From Pseudomaricurvus hydrocarbonicus (GTDB lineage Bacteria > Pseudomonadota > Gammaproteobacteria > Pseudomonadales > Cellvibrionaceae): a DNA stretch of 64,000 bases. Shown one piece after another: positions 16,341 through 26,670 of the stretch. The position numbers and the translations under genes are program-made. The number at the start of each line of letters is the position of its first letter. The first letter of the stretch is position 1. The notes beneath the pieces are model-generated. The model worked only from the letters and a program-made list of their open reading frames with translations, searched no databases and was not told where the DNA came from. The stretch spans positions 405,012 to 469,011 of the forward strand of contig NZ_JAAONZ010000004.1 of the NCBI RefSeq assembly GCF_011602365.1. Direction: 5' to 3'.

Positions 16341-18902
16341 TTACATTCGGGCTTTGGTTTTAGCCGTCGCCACGGCCTCCAGTGGATTGTCAGGCCACGG
16401 ATGCTTGGGGTATCGACCTTTCATTTCCTTTTTAACGGCCTGGTAACTCCCCTGCCAAAAGCCCGCCAAATCCTGAGTCACCTGGAGCGGCCGCCTGGCC
16501 GGAGACAACAGGTGGACCATCAATTTCACCCGCCCCCCTGCCACCGCTGGAGTATCCACACAGCCAAACATCTCTTGCAGCTTGACTGCCAACACCGGTG
16601 GGCTTTGGGTATAATCAATGGCAATACGCGCCCCGGAAGGCACTGCAAACCTTTGCGGGGCTTGCTCATCCAGCTGTTGAGGCAAAGGCCACGGTAACAG
16701 ACCGTGCAGCATTGCCGTCACATCCAGCGCCTTAAAATGATTGAGTTTGCTTATTTTGGCCACTTCCGCAGCGCTCAGGTAGGGCTCAAGCCACACAGAA
16801 AGACTCTGCAACAAGCCCGTATCACTGACATCAGGCCAGGGGTTAGGAAGGTCAGTGCAATACGAGCGCATCAACTGAACTCGCGCACGCCACTGCATTA
16901 ATTCAACCGGCCATTCAAACAGGTCCAGCCCACGCCGTTGCACCAACCCCGCCAGCGCCTGACGACGCTCTGCAGCTGTAATGGCCTCCAGGGGTTGCCG
17001 CTCTATCACCAGCCGGCCAATTTTTCGCTCCCGCTCTGCTCGGAGCTTACCAGCTCGCTCATCCCACTCGACACAGACTTTTTCTTCAATTTGCCCAGCA
17101 AAATACCTATCGAGAAGTTCAGGATTTAATGCCGCCGCCAAATAGATGCGGTCGCTGCTACGCCCCTGCTGGCCACCAACCGAGGCCACGGCCAGCCACG
17201 ATTGCTTCCCCAGAGAATCCTGCTCGATAAAATCGGCAGAACGACCGTTACTCAACTGATAACTCATTCGATTACCCGACCTTTGCCTGGCAATGCGATC
17301 TGGGTAGGCAAATGCCAGCAGCAAACCGACAGCAGTTTCGGCGCCTGGATGAGGCAAGCTTTCAACGCTAATGGACGTCAGTAAACGTTCGAAGTGCTGC
17401 TGTTGTTGCTTCAGCCTGGCGACAACCCCTTTCTGAGAGCGCTCCACGACTCGGTCACCACGCAACAGCTCCAACCGCAGCTGAACATCAACCCCGGCGC
17501 CCGACACAAAGTCCCGCTCCGACAACACAGCCGCCAGCTCAGCCCCCAATCGGGTCTGTCCAATGCTTTTCGCCTTGACCATCAAGTGAGCCAACCTGGG
17601 ATGGGCCGGCAACCTCAGCATGGCGTCTCCCATCGCTGTAAGCCGCCATCGCCGCGGCTCGGTGGCATCAATCTGTTCGGCTGCCCCCAGCTGTTGAAGT
17701 AACTCTAACGCCTGTTGATAGGGGGCTGGTGCAGGCGATTCCAGCCAATCCAGCTCAGAAAGCTCGCTCACCCCCCAGTTCAGCAGCTGCAGCGCCAATG
17801 GCGACAGATCGGCCTGGTGAATTTCAGGAGGCGTAAACGCTGCCAGTTCATTCTGCTGACTTTCAGCCCACAGACGATAACAAACGCCCTGCTCCAACCG
17901 CCCCGCCCGGCCGCAACGTTGCGTCGCTGAGGCTTTAGAGACACGCTGTGTTGCCAGGCGGGTCATACCGGTATTCGGGTCAAACGCAGGCAAGCGACTC
18001 AACCCCGAGTCTACCACCACCCTGACACCTTCTATGGTCAAACTGGTCTCCGCAATACTGGTCGCCAACACCACTTTACGACTATCGGCCTGGCAGGGAG
18101 CAATCGCACGGCGCTGTTCAGCCAGGCTTAAATCACCATACAGTGGGCACAATAACAGACTCTCGCTGCCCCCCAGTTTGCCCTGCAACTGACGGTAGAC
18201 CTGACGGATTTCCCCCTGCCCCGGCAGAAAGACCAAAACACTCCCCGCCTGCTCTTCCAAAGCCTGCATCACGGTTGCAACCACTCGCTCTGCAATTCTC
18301 TCGCCATACCGATAGGGAGCCCCATAGCGAAGTTCGACCGGGAACATTTTGCCTTCGCTGCGCACGACCGGTGCCTGGTGGAGGAATTCACTGACTCGCT
18401 GACCATCGAGCGTTGCCGACATAATCAGCAGCTTGAGCGGCTGTTCACGCACGTCACCAAACAGCAATCGACCTTGCAGTGTCAGCGCCAGGCCTAAATC
18501 CGCATCCAGACTGCGCTCATGAAATTCATCAAAAATAACCAGCCCAACCCCCTCCAGCGAAGGATCAGCCTGCAATAAACGCGTCAGAATCCCCTCGGTC
18601 ACCACTTCGATGCGGGTGTTGGGGCCGACCCTGGAATCCAGCCGCACACGATAGCCCACGGTTTCGCCAACCGCCTCACCCAGAGTCTGCGCCATACGTT
18701 CTGCCGCCGCTCGTGCGGCCAAACGGCGCGGCTCCAGCATGAGAATTTTCTGCCCTTGCAGCCAGGGCTCGCTGAGAAGCGACAACGGGACCTGGGTTGT
18801 TTTGCCCGCTCCCGGGGGCGCCTCCAGCACCACCTCATCCCGCGTCTGCAGGGCAGATTCAAGTTCAGAAATGATATCCAGAATGGGGAGTTTTACAGTC
18901 AT
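16341..18902 (-). CDS. hrpB: ATP-dependent helicase HrpB
   Basis: This is an 853-residue DEAH-box helicase of the bacterial HrpB type. Walker A is LEAPPGAGKTTQVPLSLL near the N-terminus, the Walker B variant is IFDEFHERSLDADLGL, and motif III is MSATLDGQRV. VLVFLPGQGEIRQVYRQL, SIAETSLTIEGVRVVVDSGL and QRCGRAGRLEQGVCYRLW complete the helicase core, and the HrpB-specific C-terminal region ends in GRYPKHPWPDNPLEA. The frame also allows a TTG at 18947, but the ATG at 18902 (MTVKLPILDIISELESAL) gives the usual N-terminus. Its RNA substrate is not established. It is convergent with the LpxL-like gene and divergent from the alkaline phosphatase. Confidence 0.93.
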   Translation of the reverse strand: MTVKLPILDIISELESALQTRDEVVLEAPPGAGKTTQVPLSLLSEPWLQGQKILMLEPRRLAARAAAERMAQTLGEAVGETVGYRVRLDSRVGPNTRIEVVTEGILTRLLQADPSLEGVGLVIFDEFHERSLDADLGLALTLQGRLLFGDVREQPLKLLIMSATLDGQRVSEFLHQAPVVRSEGKMFPVELRYGAPYRYGERIAERVVATVMQALEEQAGSVLVFLPGQGEIRQVYRQLQGKLGGSESLLLCPLYGDLSLAEQRRAIAPCQADSRKVVLATSIAETSLTIEGVRVVVDSGLSRLPAFDPNTGMTRLATQRVSKASATQRCGRAGRLEQGVCYRLWAESQQNELAAFTPPEIHQADLSPLALQLLNWGVSELSELDWLESPAPAPYQQALELLQQLGAAEQIDATEPRRWRLTAMGDAMLRLPAHPRLAHLMVKAKSIGQTRLGAELAAVLSERDFVSGAGVDVQLRLELLRGDRVVERSQKGVVARLKQQQQHFERLLTSISVESLPHPGAETAVGLLLAFAYPDRIARQRSGNRMSYQLSNGRSADFIEQDSLGKQSWLAVASVGGQQGRSSDRIYLAAALNPELLDRYFAGQIEEKVCVEWDERAGKLRAERERKIGRLVIERQPLEAITAAERRQALAGLVQRRGLDLFEWPVELMQWRARVQLMRSYCTDLPNPWPDVSDTGLLQSLSVWLEPYLSAAEVAKISKLNHFKALDVTAMLHGLLPWPLPQQLDEQAPQRFAVPSGARIAIDYTQSPPVLAVKLQEMFGCVDTPAVAGGRVKLMVHLLSPARRPLQVTQDLAGFWQGSYQAVKKEMKGRYPKHPWPDNPLEAVATAKTKARM

Positions 18903-19103
18903 GAACAGCTCTATGCGGGGAAATAGGGATACGGATACGGAAAACAATCCGATATTTTACGCGGTCACTCGAGAAAACATACCTTTTAATCGCCGGCTTT
19001 AAGCTGCCGCTATCGCAAAGTTATGCTAACCCTCTACTCCTCCTCTCTAGGGCCTTATAATATCGTCCACCGGATATAACAAATACAACCAACAAGGACA
19101 ACT

Positions 19104-20594
19104 ATGCGTACCCAACATTTGCCCAGGACCATAACCCGCATCCTCAACACCGCTTCTGCCCTGGTACTTCTCGGCAGCCTCAGCCAAATGGCTCTGGCGA
19201 GTGACCGCCGATTGGCAGAGGAAAACCAAGCCGTCAAGGAAAACGCAAAACGCAATGTGATTCTGATTATTGGTGACGGGATGGACGACAACCAGATCAC
19301 CATTGCCCGCAACTACTTAAAAGGGGCCCGCGGCAAGTTACAACTGGACCATTTACCCCTGCGAAGTACTTCCCAGGTGATTACCGTCGACGAAGAGCAG
19401 CCGGATCTTCCGATCTATGTGGCCGATTCTGCCAACAGCGCCACCTCCATGGCAACCGGTGTCGCTACCAGCCGCGGGCGAATCTCCACCACCGCGGGGG
19501 ATGACCAGGACCTGACCACCATTGCCGAGCTTGCCAAAGCGGGCGGGTATGCCACCGGCATTGTCTCCACCGCAGACGTCGCCGATGCCACTCCCGCGGT
19601 GTTTATCAGTCATATTGCCTTACGAGGCTGTAAAGGCCCCAGTGACATGCAACCTACAGAGAACACGCCAAGCTGGTCGAACCTCGAGGCTTGTGTCAAC
19701 GATCAGATTGCCAGGGGTGGCAAGGGCTCCATCGCGCAACAGATAGCCACCGGCAATACGGACATTGTGCTGGGGGGCGGTTCCAGTCACTTTGATCAAA
19801 CGGCGGAAAGCAGTGACCTGACGCTGCTGGCCCTGGCCCGCAAGCATGGCTATCAAACGGTGAGCAGCGCCGAGGAATTACCCGGACTGGAGACCTCCCA
19901 AAAAGTACTGGGGCTGTTTGCACCGAGCAACCTGCCCACGATCTGGCAGGGTGAAAAAGGTCGTATTGCCGAAAAACCAAGCCCCAGTTTGCTTAACAGG
20001 CTGGACTGGCGCCTTGGCAGTGTGGAGTTACCAGAGCCCATGCGCTGCGAAAAAAATCCTCAATTCGGTAGCACGCCTACCCTCAAACAACTAACCGATA
20101 CGGCACTGAAGCATCTGGCGGCCCAGGATGGTGAGGGCTTTTTCCTGATGATCGAATCCGCATCGATCGACAAGCAATCCCACGCGCGCAACCCCTGCGG
20201 CAGCATTGGTGAGCTGGAGCAGCTGGAAGACGCATTAATTAGCGCCCTGGCATTTGCCGAACAGGAGCCGGAAACCCTCATTCTGGTGACTGCCGATCAT
20301 GGGCAAGCTGCCCAGCTGAAGCCTAACATCAGTCTCTTTGCGCACGGTGGCATAGCCGTTTATACACCAGGGCATGTGGCTCGTCTCATCACGCCAGAAA
20401 ACCAGATCATGGCCGTTAACTACGCCACCAATGATTTTCCCTATGAAGAGCACACTGGGGTAAATGTCCCGCTTTACAGTAACCAGCAGGGCCTGGGTAG
20501 AATCGCCCCAATGGTGACTCAGCCAGAAATTTTTAACATTATGGCACAATATCTGAACTTGCCAGCAGCGCCCAGCAAACCCGCTGCACAATAA
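19104..20594 (+). CDS. alkaline phosphatase
   Basis: The 496-residue secreted PhoA-superfamily enzyme has a signal peptide over residues 1-32 (LNTASALVLLGSLSQMALAS). The metal-binding NVILIIGDGMDDNQITIARN is followed by the nucleophile segment VADSANSATSMATGVATSRG. Later come VLGGGSSHF, a FFLMIESASIDKQSHARNPC metal ligand segment and ILVTADHGQAA. TADHGQ and EEHTGVNVPLYS near the C-terminus supply the remaining zinc ligands. It hydrolyses phosphomonoesters in the periplasm. No Pho box could be identified with confidence in the 155 bp before the start. The gene stands alone between hrpB (divergent) and the minus-strand binding-like protein. Confidence 0.92.
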   Translation: MRTQHLPRTITRILNTASALVLLGSLSQMALASDRRLAEENQAVKENAKRNVILIIGDGMDDNQITIARNYLKGARGKLQLDHLPLRSTSQVITVDEEQPDLPIYVADSANSATSMATGVATSRGRISTTAGDDQDLTTIAELAKAGGYATGIVSTADVADATPAVFISHIALRGCKGPSDMQPTENTPSWSNLEACVNDQIARGGKGSIAQQIATGNTDIVLGGGSSHFDQTAESSDLTLLALARKHGYQTVSSAEELPGLETSQKVLGLFAPSNLPTIWQGEKGRIAEKPSPSLLNRLDWRLGSVELPEPMRCEKNPQFGSTPTLKQLTDTALKHLAAQDGEGFFLMIESASIDKQSHARNPCGSIGELEQLEDALISALAFAEQEPETLILVTADHGQAAQLKPNISLFAHGGIAVYTPGHVARLITPENQIMAVNYATNDFPYEEHTGVNVPLYSNQQGLGRIAPMVTQPEIFNIMAQYLNLPAAPSKPAAQ

Positions 20595-20803
20595 ACTCAG
20601 CGCCTCTTTTTCGACGTCGCTAACGGTTACGCATCGCGATCTGTCACGACGTCGCCATCAGACGACGTCACTGGTTGATCGACACACGGCTGCAGAGAAT
20701 TTTATCAAACCCTATGCCGGAAAAGTCTGGCGTTTAAAAACCTTGAACCCTTTAAGGGTATCCATAAAAGTCTTTGAAAGAGCTCATCGCTACAACCGTG
20801 CGC

Positions 20804-21721
20804 CTAAAAACCATAGTGTTTGGCTCTTTCTGACAGCCAACCGCTGTGCTGAAGCTGTGCCAGTCGATCATTCACAAAAGCTCGGGTCTTTTCACTGAGG
20901 TCGTTGCTCATCAGCAACGTTATTTGGGTGGGCGGCACAACCTGTTTTAACGGGAAAAAGCGGTATTGCTCGGCAGCGACCCCCAGGCGCTGCATAGCAA
21001 AACGAATTCTCGCGGCATTCTCCATGAAGTAAACGGCCCGGCCTGCCTTTAACATTTTAACGGCAGACACATGATCACTGGTCCGTAAATAAGTCAGCCC
21101 GAACTGATCCTGGAAATTCAGCGCGCCGGGGTATTTAAAACCCCGCAACCAGATGACTTCCTGGCCATTCAAGCTGTGAAGATCGAGTTCCTGTTCGCCC
21201 CGGTCATCGGCGTAGACAAGGGATAATGGGTAGTGAATCAGGTCAACCTCCGCGAATGTCGCGTGATCCCAGACCCCTTCTTGTTCCCAGGAGCGCAACG
21301 CATAGGCGATCCATCGTTTGACCTCCCCGTATTGCATCTCTCTTTTGATGCGTTTCAACGGCCTGATAATGGTCGTTAACTCATAGGGAGCGTTGCGAAA
21401 AATCTCATGCACTACGTCTGTAACCAAGCCTTCACCGATGCCACTTTGATTCAGAATTTGCAGGGGTTCACCGGCGCTGCCGTACACCAGATAATGGATA
21501 GTTTCAGCCGGGTCCGGCGACAGCTGATGGTCAACCACGACATCATTCAGTAAAGGTGTTTTCACTTGCGTAGCCAAAACACAGGAACTGAACAACATCA
21601 CGATGGCGCAATACGTCACCAGCCGCAAACAATCTGTTACAGGTGTCAGACATCGCGTTACCGGTAGCTGACACAACAACCACTGGCGGGGGACGAAGAG
21701 AGAAGGAGTGTTCCTCACCAT
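20804..21721 (-). CDS. periplasmic solute-binding-like protein, second copy type
   Basis: The frame runs 305 codons. The mature part resembles family 3 solute-binding or ABC-receptor-like domains: ILNQSGIGEGLVTDVVHEIF, then YELTTIIRPLKRIKREMQYG, WIAYALRSWEQEGVWDHATF, MLKAGRAVYFMENAARIRFA and a C-terminal RLAQLQHSGWLSERAKHYGF. The N-terminus is odd: three degenerate 7-8-residue repeats (LPVTRCLT, PVTDCLR, LVTYCA) precede the hydrophobic stretch AIVMLFSSCVLA. The true start is probably at or after codon 32, which would give a clean signal peptide. No transporter is next to it. It is similar in type to the 1930-2820 protein. Confidence 0.6.
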   Translation of the reverse strand: MVRNTPSLFVPRQWLLCQLPVTRCLTPVTDCLRLVTYCAIVMLFSSCVLATQVKTPLLNDVVVDHQLSPDPAETIHYLVYGSAGEPLQILNQSGIGEGLVTDVVHEIFRNAPYELTTIIRPLKRIKREMQYGEVKRWIAYALRSWEQEGVWDHATFAEVDLIHYPLSLVYADDRGEQELDLHSLNGQEVIWLRGFKYPGALNFQDQFGLTYLRTSDHVSAVKMLKAGRAVYFMENAARIRFAMQRLGVAAEQYRFFPLKQVVPPTQITLLMSNDLSEKTRAFVNDRLAQLQHSGWLSERAKHYGF

Positions 21722-21906
21722 CAGGCGAATGCTCTGGAATAACCGCCCAATCTAACTCATCAGTGAAGATCACAGGCGCTTAATCAAAAAGCCGAAAACA
21801 ATCCTTATTTCCAGCGAGGACGCCCAATATGTCAAAAATAAACTGCAGACTCAAGAGCAACCCACTTCCCAGGCAGGAAGTAATGAACAATAACTGCCAA
21901 CCATAA

Positions 21907-21937
21907 AAAAACACCGCCTGAATAAAGCGGTGTTTTT
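21907..21937. terminator. bidirectional intrinsic terminator
   Basis: AAAAACACCGC (21907-21917) and GCGGTGTTTTT (21927-21937) form an 11-bp stem with a 9-base loop, flanked by A and T tracts. It serves the thiolase operon on the minus strand. The rest of 21722-22034 holds no gene that I can support. Confidence 0.88.
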
Positions 21938-22034
21938 GAAGGTGAGTTCTCACAGCTGTACCAGAACGCTCACCGTTTAGGGTGAAGCGCAAAGAGGCTG
22001 GCAAGACCACACCGAGTCCCGAGGATGGTTCGGG

Positions 22035-23216
22035 TTACAGCACTTCGAACAAGCCCGCTGCGCCCATGCCGCCACCGACACACATGGTCACGACCACATA
22101 TTTAACTCCGCGACGCTTACCTTCGATCAGGGCATGCATCACCATACGAGCACCGCTCATGCCATAGGGATGGCCAATAGAAATTGCACCACCATTGACG
22201 TTGAGGCGATCGTTAGGAATACCCAGCTTATCGCGACAGTAGATCACCTGAACCGCGAAGGCTTCGTTCAGCTCCCACAAGCCAATGTCGTCCATTTTCA
22301 GACCGGTACGTTGCAGCAACTTGGGAATGGCAAAGACCGGACCGATGCCCATCTCATCAGGTTCGCAGCCGGCCACAGCCATACCACGATACACACCCAA
22401 CGGCGCCAGACCTCGCTGCTCGGCCAGCTGACTGTCCATCAGCACAACCGCTGCCGCGCCATCGGACAACTGAGAGGCGTTGCCACCCGTGATAGAACCG
22501 CCTTCACGAACAGCTTTCAGCCCCGACAGACCTTCCAGATTAGTGCCCGGACGGTTACCTTCGTCTTTGGCCAGAGTCACTTGCTCTTCGCTGACCGCAC
22601 CGGTTTCTTTGTCCTGCACCAGTTTGGTCGCAGTGACTGGCACGATTTCATCATCAAACTTGCCAGCTTCTTGTGCGGCAGCAGTGCGAGTCTGGGACTG
22701 AACCGCATATTCATCCTGAGCCTCACGGGAAATACTGTAGCGGTTTGCCACCACCTCAGCCGTATCCAGCATGGGCATGTGAATGTTGGGAGCATGCGCG
22801 ATGGCTTTTGGATCAACCATGCGAGACAGGTTCATTTTGTCGTTTTGAACCAGACTGATGGATTCACAGCCACCGGCCAACACAACCGGAGCGCCATCCA
22901 TCACAATTTGCTTGGCAGCCGTGGCAATGGACATCAGACCAGATGAGCACTGACGATCAAGGCTCATCCCGGATACAGTCACTGGCAGACCAGATGCCAT
23001 GACAACCTGACGGCCGATGTTGTAACCCTGTGAGCCCTGCTGCAAGGCAGCCCCCCAAATACAATCATCAATTTCGGCGGGATCAACACCTGCACGCTTT
23101 ACCGCTGCCTCAATGGCAAAAGATGAAAGGCTTGGAGATTCCAGGTTATTGAATGCACCACGGTAAGCTCGGCCAATCGGGGTACGAGCTGCTGAAACAA
23201 TCACTGCTTCTTTCAT
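22035..23216 (-). CDS. acetyl-CoA C-acyltransferase (thiolase)
   Basis: The 393-residue thiolase has the acylated cysteine in [20 protein letters not shown], an [19 protein letters not shown] segment with the catalytic His, and the C-terminal cysteine loop [19 protein letters not shown]. It begins [20 protein letters not shown], as usual. It is the last gene of the acyl-CoA dehydrogenase, hydratase and SDR set, so it most likely performs the final thiolytic cleavage of a 3-ketoacyl-CoA. Degradative rather than biosynthetic direction is inferred from these neighbours. Chain-length or substrate class is unknown. Confidence 0.92.
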   Translation of the reverse strand: MKEAVIVSAARTPIGRAYRGAFNNLESPSLSSFAIEAAVKRAGVDPAEIDDCIWGAALQQGSQGYNIGRQVVMASGLPVTVSGMSLDRQCSSGLMSIATAAKQIVMDGAPVVLAGGCESISLVQNDKMNLSRMVDPKAIAHAPNIHMPMLDTAEVVANRYSISREAQDEYAVQSQTRTAAAQEAGKFDDEIVPVTATKLVQDKETGAVSEEQVTLAKDEGNRPGTNLEGLSGLKAVREGGSITGGNASQLSDGAAAVVLMDSQLAEQRGLAPLGVYRGMAVAGCEPDEMGIGPVFAIPKLLQRTGLKMDDIGLWELNEAFAVQVIYCRDKLGIPNDRLNVNGGAISIGHPYGMSGARMVMHALIEGKRRGVKYVVVTMCVGGGMGAAGLFEVL

Positions 23217-23323
23217 ATCGAAATCCTTAATTTCTCTCTGGAAGTATCTATAAGCTTCTATAGATGCGATTAATGACCATCAAGCTGGCTAGAGAAATCA
23301 GCCAGCCGATGTGCATCATGAAT

Positions 23324-24241
23324 TTATTTCTGGGACTGAACGTACTGCATGGCCTTGGTCAGGAATTTTTCAGTCTGCTTCGACCCGGACTCAAGCTCGC
23401 TTTGCTTGGAGGTGTCGCTCACACCATCCCACTTAGCGAGAACAGCTTCAGGGCTCTGCTCTTCTTTTGGAATAAACACACCGTCAGTTTCGAACAAACG
23501 GGTTGAAGCGTAACCGCCAGCACCAGCACACAGAATGAAACGGTTTGGAGCATCTTCATGCACCAGAGTCAAGGCACCAGCAGTCACGGCTTCAGGCTGC
23601 AACATTGCCAAAATTTCTGGTGGCATCAGATCTTCAGTCATGCGGGTTGCCGCTGTAGGAGCCAGAGCATTAACACGGATGTCGTACTTCGCCCCCTCCA
23701 AAACCAGGGTATTCATGAAACCCAGCACCGCCATTTTGGCGGCACCGTAGTTGGTTTGACCGAAATTACCGTACATGCCGGAAGACGATGTGGTCATAAC
23801 AATTCGACCGTAATTTTGCTCGCGCATAATGTCCCATACCGCTTTGGTACAGTTCACACTGCCCATAACGTGGACATCCATCACCAATTGGAAGTCAGCA
23901 ATTTCCATTTTGGCGAAGCTTTTATCACGCAGGATGCCGGCGTTGTTAATCAGGATATCAACGCGCCCCCACTTATCCATGGTTTGCTTAACCATGTCTT
24001 GCACTTCACTGAAATTAGCAACGTTGGCACCGTGAGCCAGAGCTTCGCCACCCATCTCTTCAATCAGAGCAACAACTTCTTTAGCTGCATCGGAGGAGTT
24101 ACCGCTACCATCACGGGCTCCACCCAGATCGTTAACGACAACCTTGGCACCACGACGAGCTAATTCAAGCGCATGTGAACGCCCCAAGCCATTACCGGCA
24201 CCAGTAACAATCGCAACGCGACCTTCAAAGCTAACAGACAT
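23324..24241 (-). CDS. SDR oxidoreductase (MFE-2 type 3-hydroxyacyl-CoA dehydrogenase-like)
   Basis: The 305-residue classical SDR has the nucleotide-binding TGAGNGLGRSHALELARRGA, NNAG in VDILINNAGILRDKSF, and the catalytic Ser-Tyr-Lys in MTTSSSGMYGNFGQTNYGAAK. The VNDLGGARDGSG insert after the second strand and GILRDKSFAKM are typical of the dehydrogenase domain of peroxisomal multifunctional enzyme 2. It has an extra 50-residue C-terminal tail. With MaoC hydratase and thiolase next to it, it likely oxidises (3R)-hydroxyacyl-CoA with NAD+. Confidence 0.9.
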   Translation of the reverse strand: MSVSFEGRVAIVTGAGNGLGRSHALELARRGAKVVVNDLGGARDGSGNSSDAAKEVVALIEEMGGEALAHGANVANFSEVQDMVKQTMDKWGRVDILINNAGILRDKSFAKMEIADFQLVMDVHVMGSVNCTKAVWDIMREQNYGRIVMTTSSSGMYGNFGQTNYGAAKMAVLGFMNTLVLEGAKYDIRVNALAPTAATRMTEDLMPPEILAMLQPEAVTAGALTLVHEDAPNRFILCAGAGGYASTRLFETDGVFIPKEEQSPEAVLAKWDGVSDTSKQSELESGSKQTEKFLTKAMQYVQSQK

Positions 24242-24285
24242 AATTTACTTCCTTCTTAACAAATTCAGATCTGGATAGAGGTAGC

Positions 24286-24741
24286 TTAAGCCACCATTTG
24301 CATGCCAATCCACACCGCTTTAAGTGCAGGCTTTTCCACACCTTCGATTTCAATGGTCACTTCAGTCTTGGTAACAAACTGACCAGGATTCTTTTCGACA
24401 ATCTCCAGATTCTTAGCCCGTGCACGAATACGGCTATTCACTTTTACCGGAGAGAGGAAACGTACGGAATCGAAGCCGTAGTTTATCCCCATGTAGACAC
24501 CCTCAATGGCCATACCAAACTCTTCAGAGAAATGAGACAGCATGGACAGAGACAAAAAGCCATGAGCAATAGTAGTGCCAAAAGGTGTTTCCTTGGCTTT
24601 TTCCGGATCTACATGGATAAATTGATGATCATGAGTACAGTCAGCAAACTGGTCAATCTGATCCTGAGTAACGGTAAACCATTCCGTTGGTTCAGACTCA
24701 CGGCCAATGTATTGCTCAATTTCATCTTTCTTGATCAGCAT
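24286..24741 (-). CDS. MaoC family (R)-specific enoyl-CoA hydratase
   Basis: The 151-residue single-hotdog protein has the hydratase motif: TQDQIDQFADCTHDHQFIHV carries the Asp and His of the D-x4-H active site, followed by PFGTTIAHGFLSLSMLSHFS. GINYGFDSVRFLSPVKVNSR, typical of MaoC dehydratases, follows. It hydrates trans-2-enoyl-CoA to the (R)-3-hydroxy form, which suits the MFE-2-like SDR downstream. The gene sits between the dehydrogenase and the SDR with 44-53 bp gaps, so an operon is likely. Confidence 0.9.
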   Translation of the reverse strand: MLIKKDEIEQYIGRESEPTEWFTVTQDQIDQFADCTHDHQFIHVDPEKAKETPFGTTIAHGFLSLSMLSHFSEEFGMAIEGVYMGINYGFDSVRFLSPVKVNSRIRARAKNLEIVEKNPGQFVTKTEVTIEIEGVEKPALKAVWIGMQMVA

Positions 24742-24794
24742 AATACTCTCTCACTTATTGTTGTGGGTTAAAAAATCAAAACCGTGCCAAAAGC

Positions 24795-26609
24795 TTAAAA
24801 CCACTCTTCCTGCATTTCATAAGTAGTGTCGTCCAGATCACAAAGAATCTTCGACCAGACATTAATTTCAGGCAGTTCAAAACGATAGAAGTATTTAAGA
24901 GCCTGTAATTTACCCTTATAAAACTTCTGATCATCTTCATGTGGATTTCCGGCCAGAGCTTTACTGGCAACAATACCCTGCTTCAACCAGATCCAGGCGA
25001 CAACCACATTGCCAAACAGCTCCAGATACTTCACAGAGTTTGCCAATGCCAGATCGATGTTCTTCTCAGCCATGGCGCCCAACAGCACTTCAGTTGTGCT
25101 TTTCAGTGTTTGAATCGCCTCTGTCAGCTCTTTGGCAAAACCGGCAACGGCAGCATCTGTAGAGGCTTCATTAATGGTTTTCTCCATTTCGGCGAGACAG
25201 GCCTGATAACCAGCCATGCCACCCATTGGCACCTTGCGCGCCAATAAATCGAGAGACTGAACCCCATAGGTACCTTCATGAATCGGATTGAGGCGGTTGT
25301 CGCGGTAGAACATCTCCACCGGATGCTCGTTGATATAACCGTGACCACCCAACACCTGAATCGCCAGGCTGTTGGCGCGGGGGCCATATTCTGAAGGCCA
25401 TGACTTAATGATTGGCGTGAGGAAATCCAGCAACAAGTGGGCCTTTTGACGCTCCTCTTCCGTCGGTGCAGTACGCTCATCGTCCGACAGTTGAGCGCCC
25501 AGCAGGCAAAGTGCGTAAGCCCCTTCGGCATAGGCCTTTTGGGCTAACAACATACGGCGCACATCCGGGTGCTGGATGATATTGACGGGGGGCGACTGAG
25601 GGTCTTTACACGATGCCAAACGCCCCTGAGGCCGCTCTCGAGCGTAATCCAGAGAGTATTGGTAACCGGTCATGGCGGTCACGGCCGCAGCGGTCCCGAC
25701 CATCACCCGCGCTTCATTCATCATATGAAACATGTAACGCAAGCCCTGATTCTCTTCGCCCACCAGATAGGCAACCGCTCCGTCTTTTTCGCCAAAGCTC
25801 ATCGCACAGGATGTCTGCCCCCGGCCGCCCATTTTGTGGAACAATCCCGCCAGCCAAACATCGTTGCGCGCCCCCAGAGAGCCGTCATCATTGACCAGAA
25901 ACTTCGGCACGATGAACAAGGAGATGCCTTTCACACCTTTGGGAGCACCTTTAACGCGCGCCAACACCAGGTGGACAATGTTCTCATTCAGTTCATGGTC
26001 GCCACCGGAGATAAAAATTTTGTTGCCCGCAACGCGATAAGTACCGTCACCATGGGCCGTGGCACTGGTGGTTAAATCGGCCAGTCCGGAGCCGGCACTG
26101 GGTTCCGTCATCGCCATGGTGCCGGCGAAACGGCCTTCTCGCATAGGCGTAACCCACTTTTCAATTTGCTCTGGGGTTCCGTGGGCTTCGATGAGATTGC
26201 AGTTGGCGTTGGTGAGTCCGGTGTAACCCATCATGGTGCCCCCGGCGGCGGACAGGAACGCGCCAGTTGCATTCGCAGCAATACGCGGAAGCTGCATACC
26301 CCCCAGCTCATAATCGGCGGTGGGACAGGACAGTCCCGACTCAATCACAGCCTGAACGGCTGTCTTGATCTCGGGCAACATGTGAACGTTTTGACCGTCG
26401 AAAGTGGGCTCATTGGTGTCGACTTTCTGGCGGATGGGCAGAAAATACTTTTCGGCAACCGTGCGTGCGGTCTCCATGGCTGCGTTGAAGGTTTCACGAC
26501 TGTGGTCTGCGTAGCGGGGGCGCTGTGTCATGGCCTCGGCATCAAAGAGCTCATACAGCATAAATTCAAGATCGCGGGCATTCAGAACGGGAGCTACCAC
26601 GGTTATCAC
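24795..26609 (-). CDS. acyl-CoA dehydrogenase, DmdC-like 600-residue class
   Basis: The 604-residue protein belongs to the long acyl-CoA dehydrogenase class with a C-terminal extra domain. The N-terminus AAPVL-type (VVAPVLNARDLEFMLYELFD) is characteristic. TMAMTEPSAGSGLADLTTSA and NKIFISGGDHEL form the FAD/substrate site, and VLGGHGYINEHPVEMFYRDN and IHEGTYGVQSLDLLARKV include the usual C-terminal core. The frame starts with GTG at 26609; a second GTG at 26600 is nearly as good. It introduces the 2,3-double bond into an acyl-CoA with FAD. It is the first gene of a four-gene operon and is divergent from the XRE regulator. Confidence 0.9.
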   Translation of the reverse strand: MITVVAPVLNARDLEFMLYELFDAEAMTQRPRYADHSRETFNAAMETARTVAEKYFLPIRQKVDTNEPTFDGQNVHMLPEIKTAVQAVIESGLSCPTADYELGGMQLPRIAANATGAFLSAAGGTMMGYTGLTNANCNLIEAHGTPEQIEKWVTPMREGRFAGTMAMTEPSAGSGLADLTTSATAHGDGTYRVAGNKIFISGGDHELNENIVHLVLARVKGAPKGVKGISLFIVPKFLVNDDGSLGARNDVWLAGLFHKMGGRGQTSCAMSFGEKDGAVAYLVGEENQGLRYMFHMMNEARVMVGTAAAVTAMTGYQYSLDYARERPQGRLASCKDPQSPPVNIIQHPDVRRMLLAQKAYAEGAYALCLLGAQLSDDERTAPTEEERQKAHLLLDFLTPIIKSWPSEYGPRANSLAIQVLGGHGYINEHPVEMFYRDNRLNPIHEGTYGVQSLDLLARKVPMGGMAGYQACLAEMEKTINEASTDAAVAGFAKELTEAIQTLKSTTEVLLGAMAEKNIDLALANSVKYLELFGNVVVAWIWLKQGIVASKALAGNPHEDDQKFYKGKLQALKYFYRFELPEINVWSKILCDLDDTTYEMQEEWF

Positions 26610-26670
26610 CTCATCATTGTCTTAGTTATGGCTGCTATTGTGCCGCTGTGGACCCGTGCCCACCATGACA

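Noticed and set aside
21780..22010. 76-codon minus-strand ORF downstream of the thiolase gene
   Set aside because: It spans the terminator at 21907-21937 and translates the hairpin; no family features.
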